A stretch of DNA of 64,000 nt from Agrobacterium arsenijevicii (GTDB taxonomy: Bacteria > Pseudomonadota > Alphaproteobacteria > Rhizobiales > Rhizobiaceae): positions 1 to 64,000 of the forward strand of contig JWIT01000008.1 in NCBI GenBank assembly GCA_000949895.1. Direction: 5' to 3'. The translations under genes and the position numbers were made by a program. Position 1 is the stretch's first letter; the number at the start of each line of letters is the position of its first letter. Of the stretch, positions 8,368-16,735 are shown piece by piece. The notes under the pieces are model-generated. The model saw nothing but the letters and a program-made list of their open reading frames with translations. It was not told the DNA's origin and searched no databases.

Positions 8368-10077
8368 ATGAAGAAGCGCAGCATTCTCTTTGCCAGCACG
8401 GTGGCAGCAATGGCCTTGGCAGGCTCTGCCGCCCATGCCGAACGCGGCAGTGACGGCGAACTGAAAATCCTGTTCTGGCAGGCTGTATCGACACTGAACC
8501 CTTATCTTTCCGCCGGCACCAAGGAAGTCTACAGCTCGTCCATGGTGATCGAGCCGCTGGCGCGCTACGACGAAAAGGGCGAGCTGGTACCGATGCTGGT
8601 GAGCGAGATCCCGACGGTCGATAATGGCGGCGTCGCGAAAGACCTGCTCAGCATGACATGGAAGCTGAAAAGCGACGTCAAATGGTCTGATGGCACGCCG
8701 CTGACCGCTGACGACGTGATTTTCACCTGGAAATATTGCAAAGCACCGGATGGCGGCTGCGCGCAGGCGGCGCAATATGAGGGCGTGAAAAACGTCGAGG
8801 CCATCGACGCCCATACCGTCAAGGTCAGCTTCACCGAACCCAAGCCCTACCCCTATTCCGCTTTCGTCGGCGCCCAATCGCCTGTTATCCAGAAGAAGCA
8901 GTTCGAAAATTGCCTGGGTGCCGCCGCTCCCGGCTGCACATCCGCCAATTTCGGCCCCATCGGCACCGGCCCCTTCGTGGTCAAGGATTTCAAACCGAAC
9001 GACGTCATCAGCTTCGTCGCCAACCCCAATTATCGCGATCCCGCCAAGCCCGCTTTCGCCACGGCGACCCTGAAGGGCGGCGGTGATGCGGCATCCGCTG
9101 CGCGTGCCGTTCTTGAAACCGGCGAATTCGACTACGCCTGGAATATGCAGGTGGAGCCGGAAATTCTGGCGACCATGGTGGCCGCCGGCAAGGGCAAGCT
9201 GGAAACCGCCTTCGGCACGCAGGTCGAGCGTATCAATCTCAACTGGTACAACGCCGACCCTGCTCTGGGTGACAAGCGCTCCACCAAGGAGGGCGGTCCG
9301 CATCCGGCCCTTTCCGACCCGGCCGTGCGCCGTGCGCTCTCGCTCGCCATCGATCGCGACATCATCGATGAGACGGGTTATGGCGAGGCGGGCAAGCCGA
9401 CCTGCAACATCGTGCCGGCCCCGGCGGCTGTCGCTTCGACGAAAAACGACAGCTGGTGCCTGAAGCAGGATTTGGAAGGCGCAAACAAGCTGCTCGACGA
9501 TGCAGGCTGGGTGAAGGGCGCCGATGGCATCCGCGCCAAGAACGGCGTGAAGCTGTCCTTCCTCTACCAGACCTCCACCAACTCCGTTCGCCAGGCAGCG
9601 CAGGAACTGGTGAAGGACATGTGGTCGCAGATCGGCGTTGCGTCCGAACTGCGCAATGTCAGCGCCTCGGTCTTCTTCGGCGGCGATCCGGCAAGCCCGG
9701 ATACCTTCCAGAAATTTTATGCCGACGTTGAAATGTACACCAACAATTTCGACGGCACCGACCCGGAAAAATATCTGGCGGAATGGCTGTGCGACAAGAT
9801 CCCCGCCCCCGCAAACGGCTGGCAGGGTCAGAATGTTCCGCGTTATTGCAACCCGGAATTCGACAAGCTGGTGGGCGTCCTTTCCAGGACGACGGATTTC
9901 GCCAAGCGCGGGGAAATTGCCAAACAGCTGAACGACATGCTGACGGAAGAAGGCGCGCATATTCCGCTCATCCACCGCGGCAGCGTCTCCTCGCATTCGC
10001 TGACACTCGAAGGCGTTCGCATGAACGCCTGGGATTCGGAACTCTGGAACGTCGCGGACTGGTCCCGCAAAAAGTAA
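8368..10077 (+). CDS. Peptide-type ABC transporter periplasmic binding protein
   Basis: A 569-residue family 5 extracellular solute-binding protein (DppA/OppA type). MKKRSILFASTVAAMALAGSA is a Sec signal peptide with cleavage after AHA. Family signatures include LKSDVKWSDGTPLTADDVIF, FGPIGTGPFVVKDFKPND and DPAVRRALSLAIDRDII. Several Cys residues (KYCKAPDGGC, FENCLG, PGCTS, WCLKQD, WLCDK, YCNPEF) could form disulphides. An AAAAGGGG site precedes the ATG at 8368. It starts a unit with two permeases and diverges from a hydrolase and double ATPase. The substrate is probably a short peptide or acyl amino acid, inferred from the hydrolase. Confidence 0.92.
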   Translation: MKKRSILFASTVAAMALAGSAAHAERGSDGELKILFWQAVSTLNPYLSAGTKEVYSSSMVIEPLARYDEKGELVPMLVSEIPTVDNGGVAKDLLSMTWKLKSDVKWSDGTPLTADDVIFTWKYCKAPDGGCAQAAQYEGVKNVEAIDAHTVKVSFTEPKPYPYSAFVGAQSPVIQKKQFENCLGAAAPGCTSANFGPIGTGPFVVKDFKPNDVISFVANPNYRDPAKPAFATATLKGGGDAASAARAVLETGEFDYAWNMQVEPEILATMVAAGKGKLETAFGTQVERINLNWYNADPALGDKRSTKEGGPHPALSDPAVRRALSLAIDRDIIDETGYGEAGKPTCNIVPAPAAVASTKNDSWCLKQDLEGANKLLDDAGWVKGADGIRAKNGVKLSFLYQTSTNSVRQAAQELVKDMWSQIGVASELRNVSASVFFGGDPASPDTFQKFYADVEMYTNNFDGTDPEKYLAEWLCDKIPAPANGWQGQNVPRYCNPEFDKLVGVLSRTTDFAKRGEIAKQLNDMLTEEGAHIPLIHRGSVSSHSLTLEGVRMNAWDSELWNVADWSRKK

Positions 10078-10088
10078 CACGCAAAGGT

Positions 10089-10118
10089 GGCCGGCCTGAC
10101 CTCACGGACAGGCCGGTC
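10089..10118 (+). other. Stem-loop after binding-protein gene
   Basis: CCGGCCTG (10091-10098) pairs perfectly with CAGGCCGG (10109-10116), extendable by two more pairs, in the 75-base gap between binding protein and permease. It lacks a following U-run. It is placed where mRNA-stabilising hairpins often set the ratio of binding protein to membrane components. Confidence 0.45.
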
Positions 10119-10152
10119 CGCTTGCGAGACCCTGACGGTCTGGAGACTTCCG

Positions 10153-11163
10153 ATGTTTACCTTTACGCTCCGGCGGCTTGCCTTTGCCGTACCGACGTTG
10201 CTTGTCATCAGCTTCGTCATCTTCGCCCTGCTCGATCTTGCGCCGAACGATCCGACCGGCGATCTGCCGCTGACCATTCCGCCCGAAGTACGTGAGCAGA
10301 TCCGCGCCTCGCTTGGCCTCGACCAGCCGTTCTTCATCCGCTACCTGCTCTGGCTGCAGCAATTCTTCATCAACGAACCTCTGAACCTCTTCGAAAAGCT
10401 GACGGGCTGGCAGATCGGCGATGGCAACCGCATGCGGGTGCTGTCATGGGCGACGCGCAGCCCGGTGGTCGATCTCGTCATCCAGCGCATGCCGCAGACG
10501 CTTTGGGTGGTCGGCCTCGCCTATCTTTTCGGTGCGCTTCTGGCCATCCCGATCGGCGTCATTTCAGCCTACAAGCAATATTCGATCTTCGACCAGATCG
10601 GCACCTTCGTTTCGATGGTCGGTTATTCGGTTCCCACCTTCTTCACCGGCGTGCTGTTGGTCGTCATCTTCAGCTCGTATCTGCAATGGTTCCCTTCCGT
10701 CTACGACACCAATCTGCAGGTGAGGGACTGGGGAAGTTTCGTGGCGCAGGTGAAGCAGATGTTCCTGCCGGTTCTGGTGCTGACGCTCTACAACGTCTCG
10801 CAGATCAGCCGCTTCGTGCGCGCCTCCATGCTGGACAATCTGCATCAGGACTATGTGCGCACCGCACGTGCAAAGGGCGTGAAGGAAAAATCCGTCCTGC
10901 TCGTTCATGTGCTGCGTAACAGCCTTATCCCGGTCGTTACCGTCATAGCACTTGGCGTGCCGACGATCTTTTCCGGCGCCATCATCACCGAGCAGATATT
11001 CCGCGTGAACGGGCTTGGGCAATTGCTGATAACAGCCGTTCAGGGCGCGGATATTCCGCTGGTGCAGACGCTGACCTTCATTTTCGCGGTGCTTATCGTG
11101 CTCTTCAACCTGATTGCCGACGTGCTTTACGGCATTCTCGACCCGAGGATCCGCTATGACTGA
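10153..11163 (+). CDS. Peptide-type ABC transporter permease (DppB-like)
   Basis: A 336-residue inner-membrane permease starting MFTFTLRRLAFAVPTLLVISFVIF. It has the DppB-type N-terminal helix, a periplasmic segment of about 90 residues (DQPFFIRYLLWLQQFF) and a C-terminal core with the coupling loop MLDNLHQDYVRTARAKGVKEKSVLLVHVLRNS. The end FNLIADVLYGILDPRIRYD is typical of the family. The start at 10153 gives the canonical N-terminus; the longer in-frame extension covers the intercistronic hairpin. The stop overlaps the next ATG by eight bases, which indicates translational coupling. Confidence 0.92.
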   Translation: MFTFTLRRLAFAVPTLLVISFVIFALLDLAPNDPTGDLPLTIPPEVREQIRASLGLDQPFFIRYLLWLQQFFINEPLNLFEKLTGWQIGDGNRMRVLSWATRSPVVDLVIQRMPQTLWVVGLAYLFGALLAIPIGVISAYKQYSIFDQIGTFVSMVGYSVPTFFTGVLLVVIFSSYLQWFPSVYDTNLQVRDWGSFVAQVKQMFLPVLVLTLYNVSQISRFVRASMLDNLHQDYVRTARAKGVKEKSVLLVHVLRNSLIPVVTVIALGVPTIFSGAIITEQIFRVNGLGQLLITAVQGADIPLVQTLTFIFAVLIVLFNLIADVLYGILDPRIRYD

Positions 11164-12076
11164 CGCCACCCTTGCAGCGCCAACCGTTGCCGCCACGCCC
11201 GTGCAATCGGCACTTGCCGATATCTGGAAACAGTTCCGCCTCCACAAGGGCGGTGTGGTGGGACTGATCGTGTTTGTCTTCATCCTGTTTGCCGTCTATG
11301 TCGGCCCCTATATCCACACCGTCGCGCCCAACGTCATCAACGTGAAGGAACGCAACCAGTGGCCGTCGCTGGCGCATCCCTTCGGCACCGACAATCTGGG
11401 CAAGGACATGCTGGCGCAGGTGCTGGCCGGCGGGCGCATCTCGCTTGCCGTCGGCATCACCGCCATGTTGCTGGCGCTGTTTCTCGGCACGCTGGTGGGT
11501 GTGCTATCAGGCTATTTCCGATGGCTGGACGGGCCGCTGATGCGGCTGACGGACCTGTTTCTGGCGCTGCCGCTGCTGCCGCTGCTGCTCGTCATCCTGA
11601 TGCTGTTTCGCGACACGCTGAGGACCGCTTTCGGACCAGAAACCGGCATCTTTATCCTCATCGTTTTCGTGATCGGGATAACCAGCTGGATGCATACCGC
11701 GCGCATTGTGCGCGGCGATGTGCTGACGATCAAAAGCCAGGAATTCATCATGGCGGCGAAATCGAGCGGCATGCGCGAATATCGCATCATCCTGCGCCAT
11801 ATCCTGCCGAATGTGCTGAGTTCGATCATGGTCTCGGCCACGCTCGGCATCGCCTCGGCCATCATCACGGAATCGGCGCTGTCTTTCCTCGGCCTCGGCT
11901 TCCCATCGGACTTCCCGACCTGGGGACGGCTGTTGTTCGATGGCGCCAACTTCCTGCAACTGACGCCCTCGCGTGTGCTGTGGCCGGGACTGGCGATCTC
12001 TCTGACGGTTCTGAGCGTCAACTATATCGGTGATGCCGTACGCGATGCGCTTGATCCTAGGGCGCTGAAGAGTTGA
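11156..12076 (+). CDS. Peptide-type ABC transporter permease (DppC-like)
   Basis: A 306-residue permease that pairs with the preceding DppB-like subunit. It begins MTDATLAAPTVAATPVQSAL and shows the DppC landmarks HPFGTDNLGKDMLAQVLAGG, the coupling loop EFIMAAKSSGMREYRIILRHILPN, and ESALSFLGLGFPSDFPTWG. The C-terminus GDAVRDALDPRALKS is complete. The ATG overlaps the upstream stop. No ATPase follows; the double ATPase at 5000-6850 is the likely partner. Confidence 0.92.
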   Translation: MTDATLAAPTVAATPVQSALADIWKQFRLHKGGVVGLIVFVFILFAVYVGPYIHTVAPNVINVKERNQWPSLAHPFGTDNLGKDMLAQVLAGGRISLAVGITAMLLALFLGTLVGVLSGYFRWLDGPLMRLTDLFLALPLLPLLLVILMLFRDTLRTAFGPETGIFILIVFVIGITSWMHTARIVRGDVLTIKSQEFIMAAKSSGMREYRIILRHILPNVLSSIMVSATLGIASAIITESALSFLGLGFPSDFPTWGRLLFDGANFLQLTPSRVLWPGLAISLTVLSVNYIGDAVRDALDPRALKS

Positions 12077-12114
12077 GGAGACGCGTTCTCTGCATCACAA
12101 GAACCTCTCTCCGC

Positions 12115-12190
12115 CGTCATCCTCGGGCTTGACCCGAGGATCCATTGCCGCGCGTGATGGTGGATCCTCGGGTCAAGCCCGAGGATGACG
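12115..12190. repeat. Intergenic palindromic element, family A copy 2 (perfect 30-bp inverted repeat)
   Basis: Arms at 12115-12144 and 12161-12190 are exact reverse complements over 30 bases with a 16-base spacer. Each arm is itself palindromic (CCTCGGGCTTGACCCGAGG). The element lies between convergent genes and could also stop transcription from both sides. It belongs to the family found at 4871, 39718 and 52737. Confidence 0.85.
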
Positions 12191-12209
12191 TCGAGCGGAC
12201 TGTGACCAA

Positions 12210-12560
12210 CTAGTGATAATTCACCTTTTCCGCATCAAGGATGCTGTCGGCATCCAGCGCGGCAATCGGAATATCGCTGCGTGCGGGAATATCGCCGGAA
12301 AGCTGAAGCGCAAGATAACGCCCGCAGCAGACCCGCAAAAACGAGGTGAAATTGCCGAGATCGTGCCCGGCATCGATCGATTCATTATAAAGCTTGGCGA
12401 TGAGCTGCGCGCTGTTCATGCCGTCGCGGCGCGAAATCTCGTCCAGCGTCGTCCAGAAGAAGTTTTCAAGCCTGACGCTGGTAACCATGCCGTCGATCCG
12501 CAAAGACCGGGTATGGCTTTCCCAAAGCGTCGGGTCTGCCTTGATGAAAAGCTTGCACAT
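12210..12560 (-). CDS. Ribbon-helix-helix domain protein
   Basis: A 116-residue protein starting MCKLFIKADPTLWESHTRSLRIDG. The N-terminal half, with SLRIDGMVTSVRLENFFWTTLDEI then SRRDGMNSAQLIAKLYNES, reads as a ribbon-helix-helix fold of the kind found in small alphaproteobacterial proteins. The second half (SFLRVCCGRYLALQL) is a conserved tail. It may bind DNA, but no target is visible. The start at 12560 is preceded by GAGGGAGG; the longer in-frame version begins before that site. It follows the DJ-1-like gene on the same strand with a gap of 70 bases. Confidence 0.75.
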   Translation of the reverse strand: MCKLFIKADPTLWESHTRSLRIDGMVTSVRLENFFWTTLDEISRRDGMNSAQLIAKLYNESIDAGHDLGNFTSFLRVCCGRYLALQLSGDIPARSDIPIAALDADSILDAEKVNYH

Positions 12561-12630
12561 GGTTTCCTCCCTCACCACGCTCAAAGGATAGATCGGAAAC
12601 GGGGCCGGTAAAAGCCCCGTTCCGCACAGC

Positions 12631-13197
12631 TTATTTGCCGAGCACTGCCATGAACTGCGAGAGCCATGCCGGATGGGCGGGCCATGCCGGCGCCGTCACC
12701 AGCTTGCCGTCGGTCACCGCCGCATCGATGGCGATATCAGCATAGGTGCCGCCCGCCTGTTCAACCTCGGGGCGGCAGGCCGGATAGGCCGAGCAGGTGC
12801 GGCCTTTGAGGACGCCCGCAGCAGCCAGCAATTGCGCGCCGTGGCAAACGGCGGCCACAGGCTTGTCGGCCTCGAAAAAATGCTTCACGGCGGCAAGCAC
12901 ATCCGCATTGAGCCGCAGATATTCCGGCGCGCGGCCGCCCGGAATGACCAGCGCATCGTAATCCGCAACCTTGATATCGGCAAAGGTGGCGTTGAGCGCG
13001 AAATTGTGGCCGCGCTTTTCCGAATAGGTCTGGTCGCCCTCGAAATCATGGATCGCGGTGGCGATCGTCTGGCCGGCCTTCTTGCCGGGGCAAACGGCAT
13101 GCACCGTATGGCCAACCGCAAGCAGAGTCTGGAACGGCACCATGGTCTCATAGTCTTCGGCGAAATCGCCGGTGATCATCAAAATCTTCTTCGGCAT
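12631..13197 (-). CDS. DJ-1/PfpI family protein
   Basis: A 188-residue single-domain protein of the DJ-1/PfpI superfamily, cytoplasmic. The nucleophile elbow is [18 protein letters not shown], with the reactive Cys followed by His. The fold also shows [18 protein letters not shown] and [15 protein letters not shown]. Members act as glyoxalase/deglycase-like enzymes, chaperones or proteases, and sequence alone does not separate these. It lies downstream of the amidase in a peptide-transporter gene set, so a role in processing or detoxifying a transported amide is possible but unproven. Confidence 0.85.
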   Translation of the reverse strand: MPKKILMITGDFAEDYETMVPFQTLLAVGHTVHAVCPGKKAGQTIATAIHDFEGDQTYSEKRGHNFALNATFADIKVADYDALVIPGGRAPEYLRLNADVLAAVKHFFEADKPVAAVCHGAQLLAAAGVLKGRTCSAYPACRPEVEQAGGTYADIAIDAAVTDGKLVTAPAWPAHPAWLSQFMAVLGK

Positions 13198-13294
13198 GCT
13201 TGCTCCTCCCGCTTTTTGAATGCCTTGAGCACCGTAGCAGGGCGGGTGGAGATGCGGGTATTATGGCTATACTACACGGCCGATAAAGGCGGGA

Positions 13295-14692
13295 TCAGCT
13301 ACGCTCCGGCGGCTCCGGCCAACGCCGCACACCACCGCCCCAGTCCTCGAAGACCTTGGAGAGCTTGAGCACGAACAGATCCGCGAAACGCGGGCCGACG
13401 ATCTGCAAGCCGATGGGCATTCCGGATTTCGAGAAGCCGCAATTGATCGAGGATGCCGGCTGTTCCGACATGTTCCACGGAACGGTGAAGGCGATATGTT
13501 CGAAGGGCAGCTCGGGATCATTGGTGGGCGAGGCCCAGTCCGCCGGATAGGAGACGATGGGATTGACGGGTGAAATCACCACATCAACCGACTGCATCAA
13601 CCGCCCGCAAACCTTACGCATTTCCATGGTCTGGTTGAAACCGAAAACGGCGCGCGCGCCGGATACATCAGCGCCCTTTTCCGCCCATTCGTGAATATAG
13701 GGAAGGATCACGGCGCGGCGCTCCGCGCTCAATGCCACCATATCGCCCCAGAACTTCGCCCGCCAGAAATCATCCAGCCCGTCCAGCATCTCCCGCGTCA
13801 GCACCGGCTCCACCGGGATGACGATGGCGCCCGCCTCTTCGAACAGTTTGGCGGCGGAGAGCACGGCATCCCGCACCTCTTCGTCCAAAGGCAGTCCGCA
13901 ACCGGCATCCAGCATCAGGCCGATCTTCAGGCCCTTCACATTAATATCTAGGTCCATCCAGTTGATATCGTTGGGCGGCAGCGCGGTGCCATCGCGCCAG
14001 TCGGGGCGGGAAAGCGTGGCCATGGCATAGGCGGCATCGATGACGGTGCGGGTCATCGGCCCGGCGCAGCGGCCGGTATAATAGGGATCAACGGGGATGC
14101 GGCCCTGGCTGGGTTTGAAACCGAACAGCCCTGTCCACCCCGCCGGCAGGCGCACCGAGCCGCCAATATCCGTGCCGATATGTAGGGTGCCATAACCCGC
14201 AGCTCCGGCAGAGGCCGCACCGGCGCTGGAGCCGCCGGGGTTCTGTGTCGGGTCCCACGGGTTGCGGCTGAGTTTGTGGAAACTGGAAAGGCCTGATGAT
14301 AACATGCCGTAATCCGGGCAGGTGGTCTTGGCGTAAAGGATCGCGCCATCCTCGCGGCAGCGCGCCGCCACCGGCGCGTCTTCCAGAGCCGGCACCAGTT
14401 CCACCGCCTTGGTGCCGAGCGGAACCGGCTGGCCTTTGGTGGCGATCAGCTCCTTCAGCGACACCGGAATCCCATCGAGGGCCCCGAGCGTCTCGCCCTT
14501 TTGCCAGCGCGCAGTGGAGGCCAGCGCCTGTTTGCGAGCATCCTCGGGATCATAGGCGTAAAGCGCGTTCACCGTGGGTTCGAAAGCCTCTATGCGTGCC
14601 TCCACCGCCTGCCAATATTCCGATGGCGACAGCTTCTTTTGCCGGTAAAACGCCAGAATTTCGAGCGTGTTGAGGTCTATGAGATCGGTCAT
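13295..14692 (-). CDS. Amidase (amidase signature family)
   Basis: A 465-residue hydrolase with the Ser-cisSer-Lys catalytic arrangement of the amidase signature family. The Lys is in IPVSLKELIATKG, the cis-Ser in NPGGSSAGAASAG and the nucleophile in GTDIGGSVRLPAG. Length and the ending are typical. Such enzymes hydrolyse amide bonds in small molecules. The gene starts 51 bases after the DppC-like permease of an importer with the same polarity, which suggests that the transported compound is an amide. The substrate is not identifiable. Confidence 0.9.
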   Translation of the reverse strand: MTDLIDLNTLEILAFYRQKKLSPSEYWQAVEARIEAFEPTVNALYAYDPEDARKQALASTARWQKGETLGALDGIPVSLKELIATKGQPVPLGTKAVELVPALEDAPVAARCREDGAILYAKTTCPDYGMLSSGLSSFHKLSRNPWDPTQNPGGSSAGAASAGAAGYGTLHIGTDIGGSVRLPAGWTGLFGFKPSQGRIPVDPYYTGRCAGPMTRTVIDAAYAMATLSRPDWRDGTALPPNDINWMDLDINVKGLKIGLMLDAGCGLPLDEEVRDAVLSAAKLFEEAGAIVIPVEPVLTREMLDGLDDFWRAKFWGDMVALSAERRAVILPYIHEWAEKGADVSGARAVFGFNQTMEMRKVCGRLMQSVDVVISPVNPIVSYPADWASPTNDPELPFEHIAFTVPWNMSEQPASSINCGFSKSGMPIGLQIVGPRFADLFVLKLSKVFEDWGGGVRRWPEPPERS

Positions 14693-14743
14693 CAGCTTCG
14701 TCTCGTCAGAAACAGATAATAGGGCGATATCGGCTTGAAGCGA

Positions 14744-15565
14744 TCAGCTGGTATCGCGCGGGTCCAGCAGGTCGCGCAGGCCATCGCCGAGAAGATTGAG
14801 GCCGAAAACGGCGAGTGCGATCGCAAGGCCGGGCATGATGGCAAGCCACGGTGCTGCGCCAAGATAGGTCTGCGCGTCGGCCAGCATCCGCCCCCAGGTG
14901 GCGGCCGGCGGCGGCATGCCGAGACCGAGGAAGGAAAGCCCCGCTTCCGTCAAGATCGCAAGACCGAGCTGAATCGTCACCTGCACGATGATCTGGTTGG
15001 AAATATTCGGCACGATATGAAACAGCGTGATCTTGGCGCGGTTTTGCCCGATGCTGGTGGCGGCAGTGACATATTCCCGCGACCATATCTGCAAGGCCGC
15101 CCCCAGTGTCAGCCGGGCAAACACCGGCACCATGAAGGTGGCGATGGCGATGATGGCGGTGAATCGCCCTGTTCCGATGAAAGCGCCGAGCATCATGGCC
15201 GACAGGATCGGCGGCAGCGCGAAAATGATATCGCAGATGCGCATCACCACCGTTTCGGTGAACCCGCGCAGGGCCGCGACCGAAACACCGACCGCAGTGC
15301 CGATGAGGCCACCGATGGCGACGGCGGCGATGGAGGTGGACAGCGAGTTCCACGCCCCGACCATCAGCATGGAGAGAACATCCCGGCCGAAATGGTCCGT
15401 GCCAAGACCGCCATAGGCAAAGGGTGATTTCAGTTTCTGGGCGATCTGTATTTTCGTCGGCGAAACCGGCGTCCAGACCAGCGAGAGCAGCGCGACCGCG
15501 ACAAGAAAGAGCGTGACGGCGATGCCGATAACGAAGGCCGGGCGGCGGCGGATCAGTCGCATCAT
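14744..15565 (-). CDS. Peptide-type ABC transporter permease (DppC-like)
   Basis: A 273-residue permease beginning MMRLIRRRPAFVIGIAVTLF, with YGGLGTDHFGRDVLSMLMVG, the coupling loop EYVTAATSIGQNRAKITLFHIVPN and EAGLSFLGLGMPPPAATWG. The start at 15565 was selected because the ATG overlaps the stop of the upstream permease as ATGA; a longer frame would run deep into that gene. The protein ends GDGLRDLLDPRDTS, as expected for DppC. Confidence 0.9.
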   Translation of the reverse strand: MMRLIRRRPAFVIGIAVTLFLVAVALLSLVWTPVSPTKIQIAQKLKSPFAYGGLGTDHFGRDVLSMLMVGAWNSLSTSIAAVAIGGLIGTAVGVSVAALRGFTETVVMRICDIIFALPPILSAMMLGAFIGTGRFTAIIAIATFMVPVFARLTLGAALQIWSREYVTAATSIGQNRAKITLFHIVPNISNQIIVQVTIQLGLAILTEAGLSFLGLGMPPPAATWGRMLADAQTYLGAAPWLAIMPGLAIALAVFGLNLLGDGLRDLLDPRDTS

Positions 15566-16512
15566 CGCGCACCTGTCCGCAGTCTCGGATCGATGAAGAG
15601 ATAGGCGATATCGACCAGAAAATTCATGACGATGACGAGTGCCGAGAAGAACAGCACCACTGATTGCATGACGACGATATCCCGCTGGGTCAGCGCCTGA
15701 TAGGCAAGCCGGCCGAGGCCCGGCAGGTTGAAGACATTTTCCACCAGCACCGCGCCGGCGATCAGAAAGGTGAATTGGAGGCCGATCATGGTGATAACAG
15801 GGATCATCGCGTTCGGCACCGCATGCCGCCACAGCGCCACCCGCTCGCTCAGGCCCTTGGCGCGGGCGGTGCGCACGAAATCCTCGTTCATCACCTCCAG
15901 CACCGCCGAGCGGCAGACGCGGGTCAAGACACCCGCCTGCGACAGCGCAAGGGCAACGGCCGGAAGCACCAGTGCGATAAGCCCCGCTGAAAAACTCGGC
16001 CGCCAGCCGGGAAAGCCGCCTGATGGCATCCAGCCGAGCGTGGTGGAAAAAACGATGATGAGCAGCAGCCCGACCCAGAAACCGGGCACGGCAATGCCGA
16101 CATGGGAAAACAGCCCGGCTGCGAAATCCACCGGCCCGTTGCGGCTTCTGGCCGCCGCCACGCCGAGCGGAATGGCGATGGCGACCGAAAGGCAGACCGC
16201 CAGCAGCGCAAGCGGCAGGGTAACGGCAAGCCGCTCGACAATCAGCCCCGCCACCGGCACGCCATAGGTATAGGATTGCCCGAGATCACCCCGGAACACG
16301 CCGCCGAGCCAATGGATGTACCGCAGCGGCAAGGGCTGATCGAGACCCATCTGCTTTTGCAGCGCGAGAAGCGTATCCGGGCTGGCCGACGTGCCGAGCA
16401 TGATGGCCGCCGGATCACCCGGCAGCAGCCCCATGATGATGTAAATGATGAGCGAAACGGCAAACAGCGTGATGACGAGGCTGGCAAGGCGCCGGATGAG
16501 GACGGCTAACAT
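15562..16512 (-). CDS. Peptide-type ABC transporter permease (DppB-like)
   Basis: A 316-residue permease, MLAVLIRRLASLVITLFAVS, with the DppB features LLPGDPAAIMLGTSASPDTL, the coupling loop EDFVRTARAKGLSERVALWRHAVPN and NLPGLGRLAYQALTQRDI. An AGGAGA motif lies upstream. It stands between a family 5 binding protein and the DppC-like permease. No ATP-binding gene is present in this unit, so it probably borrows ATPases from a neighbouring operon. Confidence 0.9.
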   Translation of the reverse strand: MLAVLIRRLASLVITLFAVSLIIYIIMGLLPGDPAAIMLGTSASPDTLLALQKQMGLDQPLPLRYIHWLGGVFRGDLGQSYTYGVPVAGLIVERLAVTLPLALLAVCLSVAIAIPLGVAAARSRNGPVDFAAGLFSHVGIAVPGFWVGLLLIIVFSTTLGWMPSGGFPGWRPSFSAGLIALVLPAVALALSQAGVLTRVCRSAVLEVMNEDFVRTARAKGLSERVALWRHAVPNAMIPVITMIGLQFTFLIAGAVLVENVFNLPGLGRLAYQALTQRDIVVMQSVVLFFSALVIVMNFLVDIAYLFIDPRLRTGAR

Positions 16513-16587
16513 CTGGCATCTTCTCCTTGCGTTGTTTCGTTGCCGGATATGGCAGATGGAGTTGCCGTCTTTCTGCGCAAATCTCTC

Positions 16588-16702
16588 CTCATTCCTGTGC
16601 CTGTCACGGGAATCCAGCCGACGCGCGTCTGTGCGGCGGAAAGATTCCTCTCAACCCAATGACTTGGGCTGGCTGGATTCCTGTGACAAGCACAGGAATG
16701 AG
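16588..16702. repeat. Intergenic inverted repeat, family B
   Basis: Arms at 16588-16619 and 16671-16702 are reverse complements over 32 bases with two mismatches, carrying the core ATTCCTGTG...GGAATCCAGCC. They enclose about 50 bases between the binding-protein and permease genes. The core differs from the family A palindromes, and no other copy was noticed in this window. The element could fold into a long hairpin in the operon mRNA. Confidence 0.75.
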
Positions 16703-16735
16703 GGGAGAAATGCGCCTCGCCATTCACAACAAACG

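Noticed and set aside
8326..10080. 584-codon open frame on the minus strand opposite the peptide-binding protein
   Set aside because: The plus-strand frame has a signal peptide, ribosome binding site and family motifs; the minus-strand frame has none and mirrors its codons.
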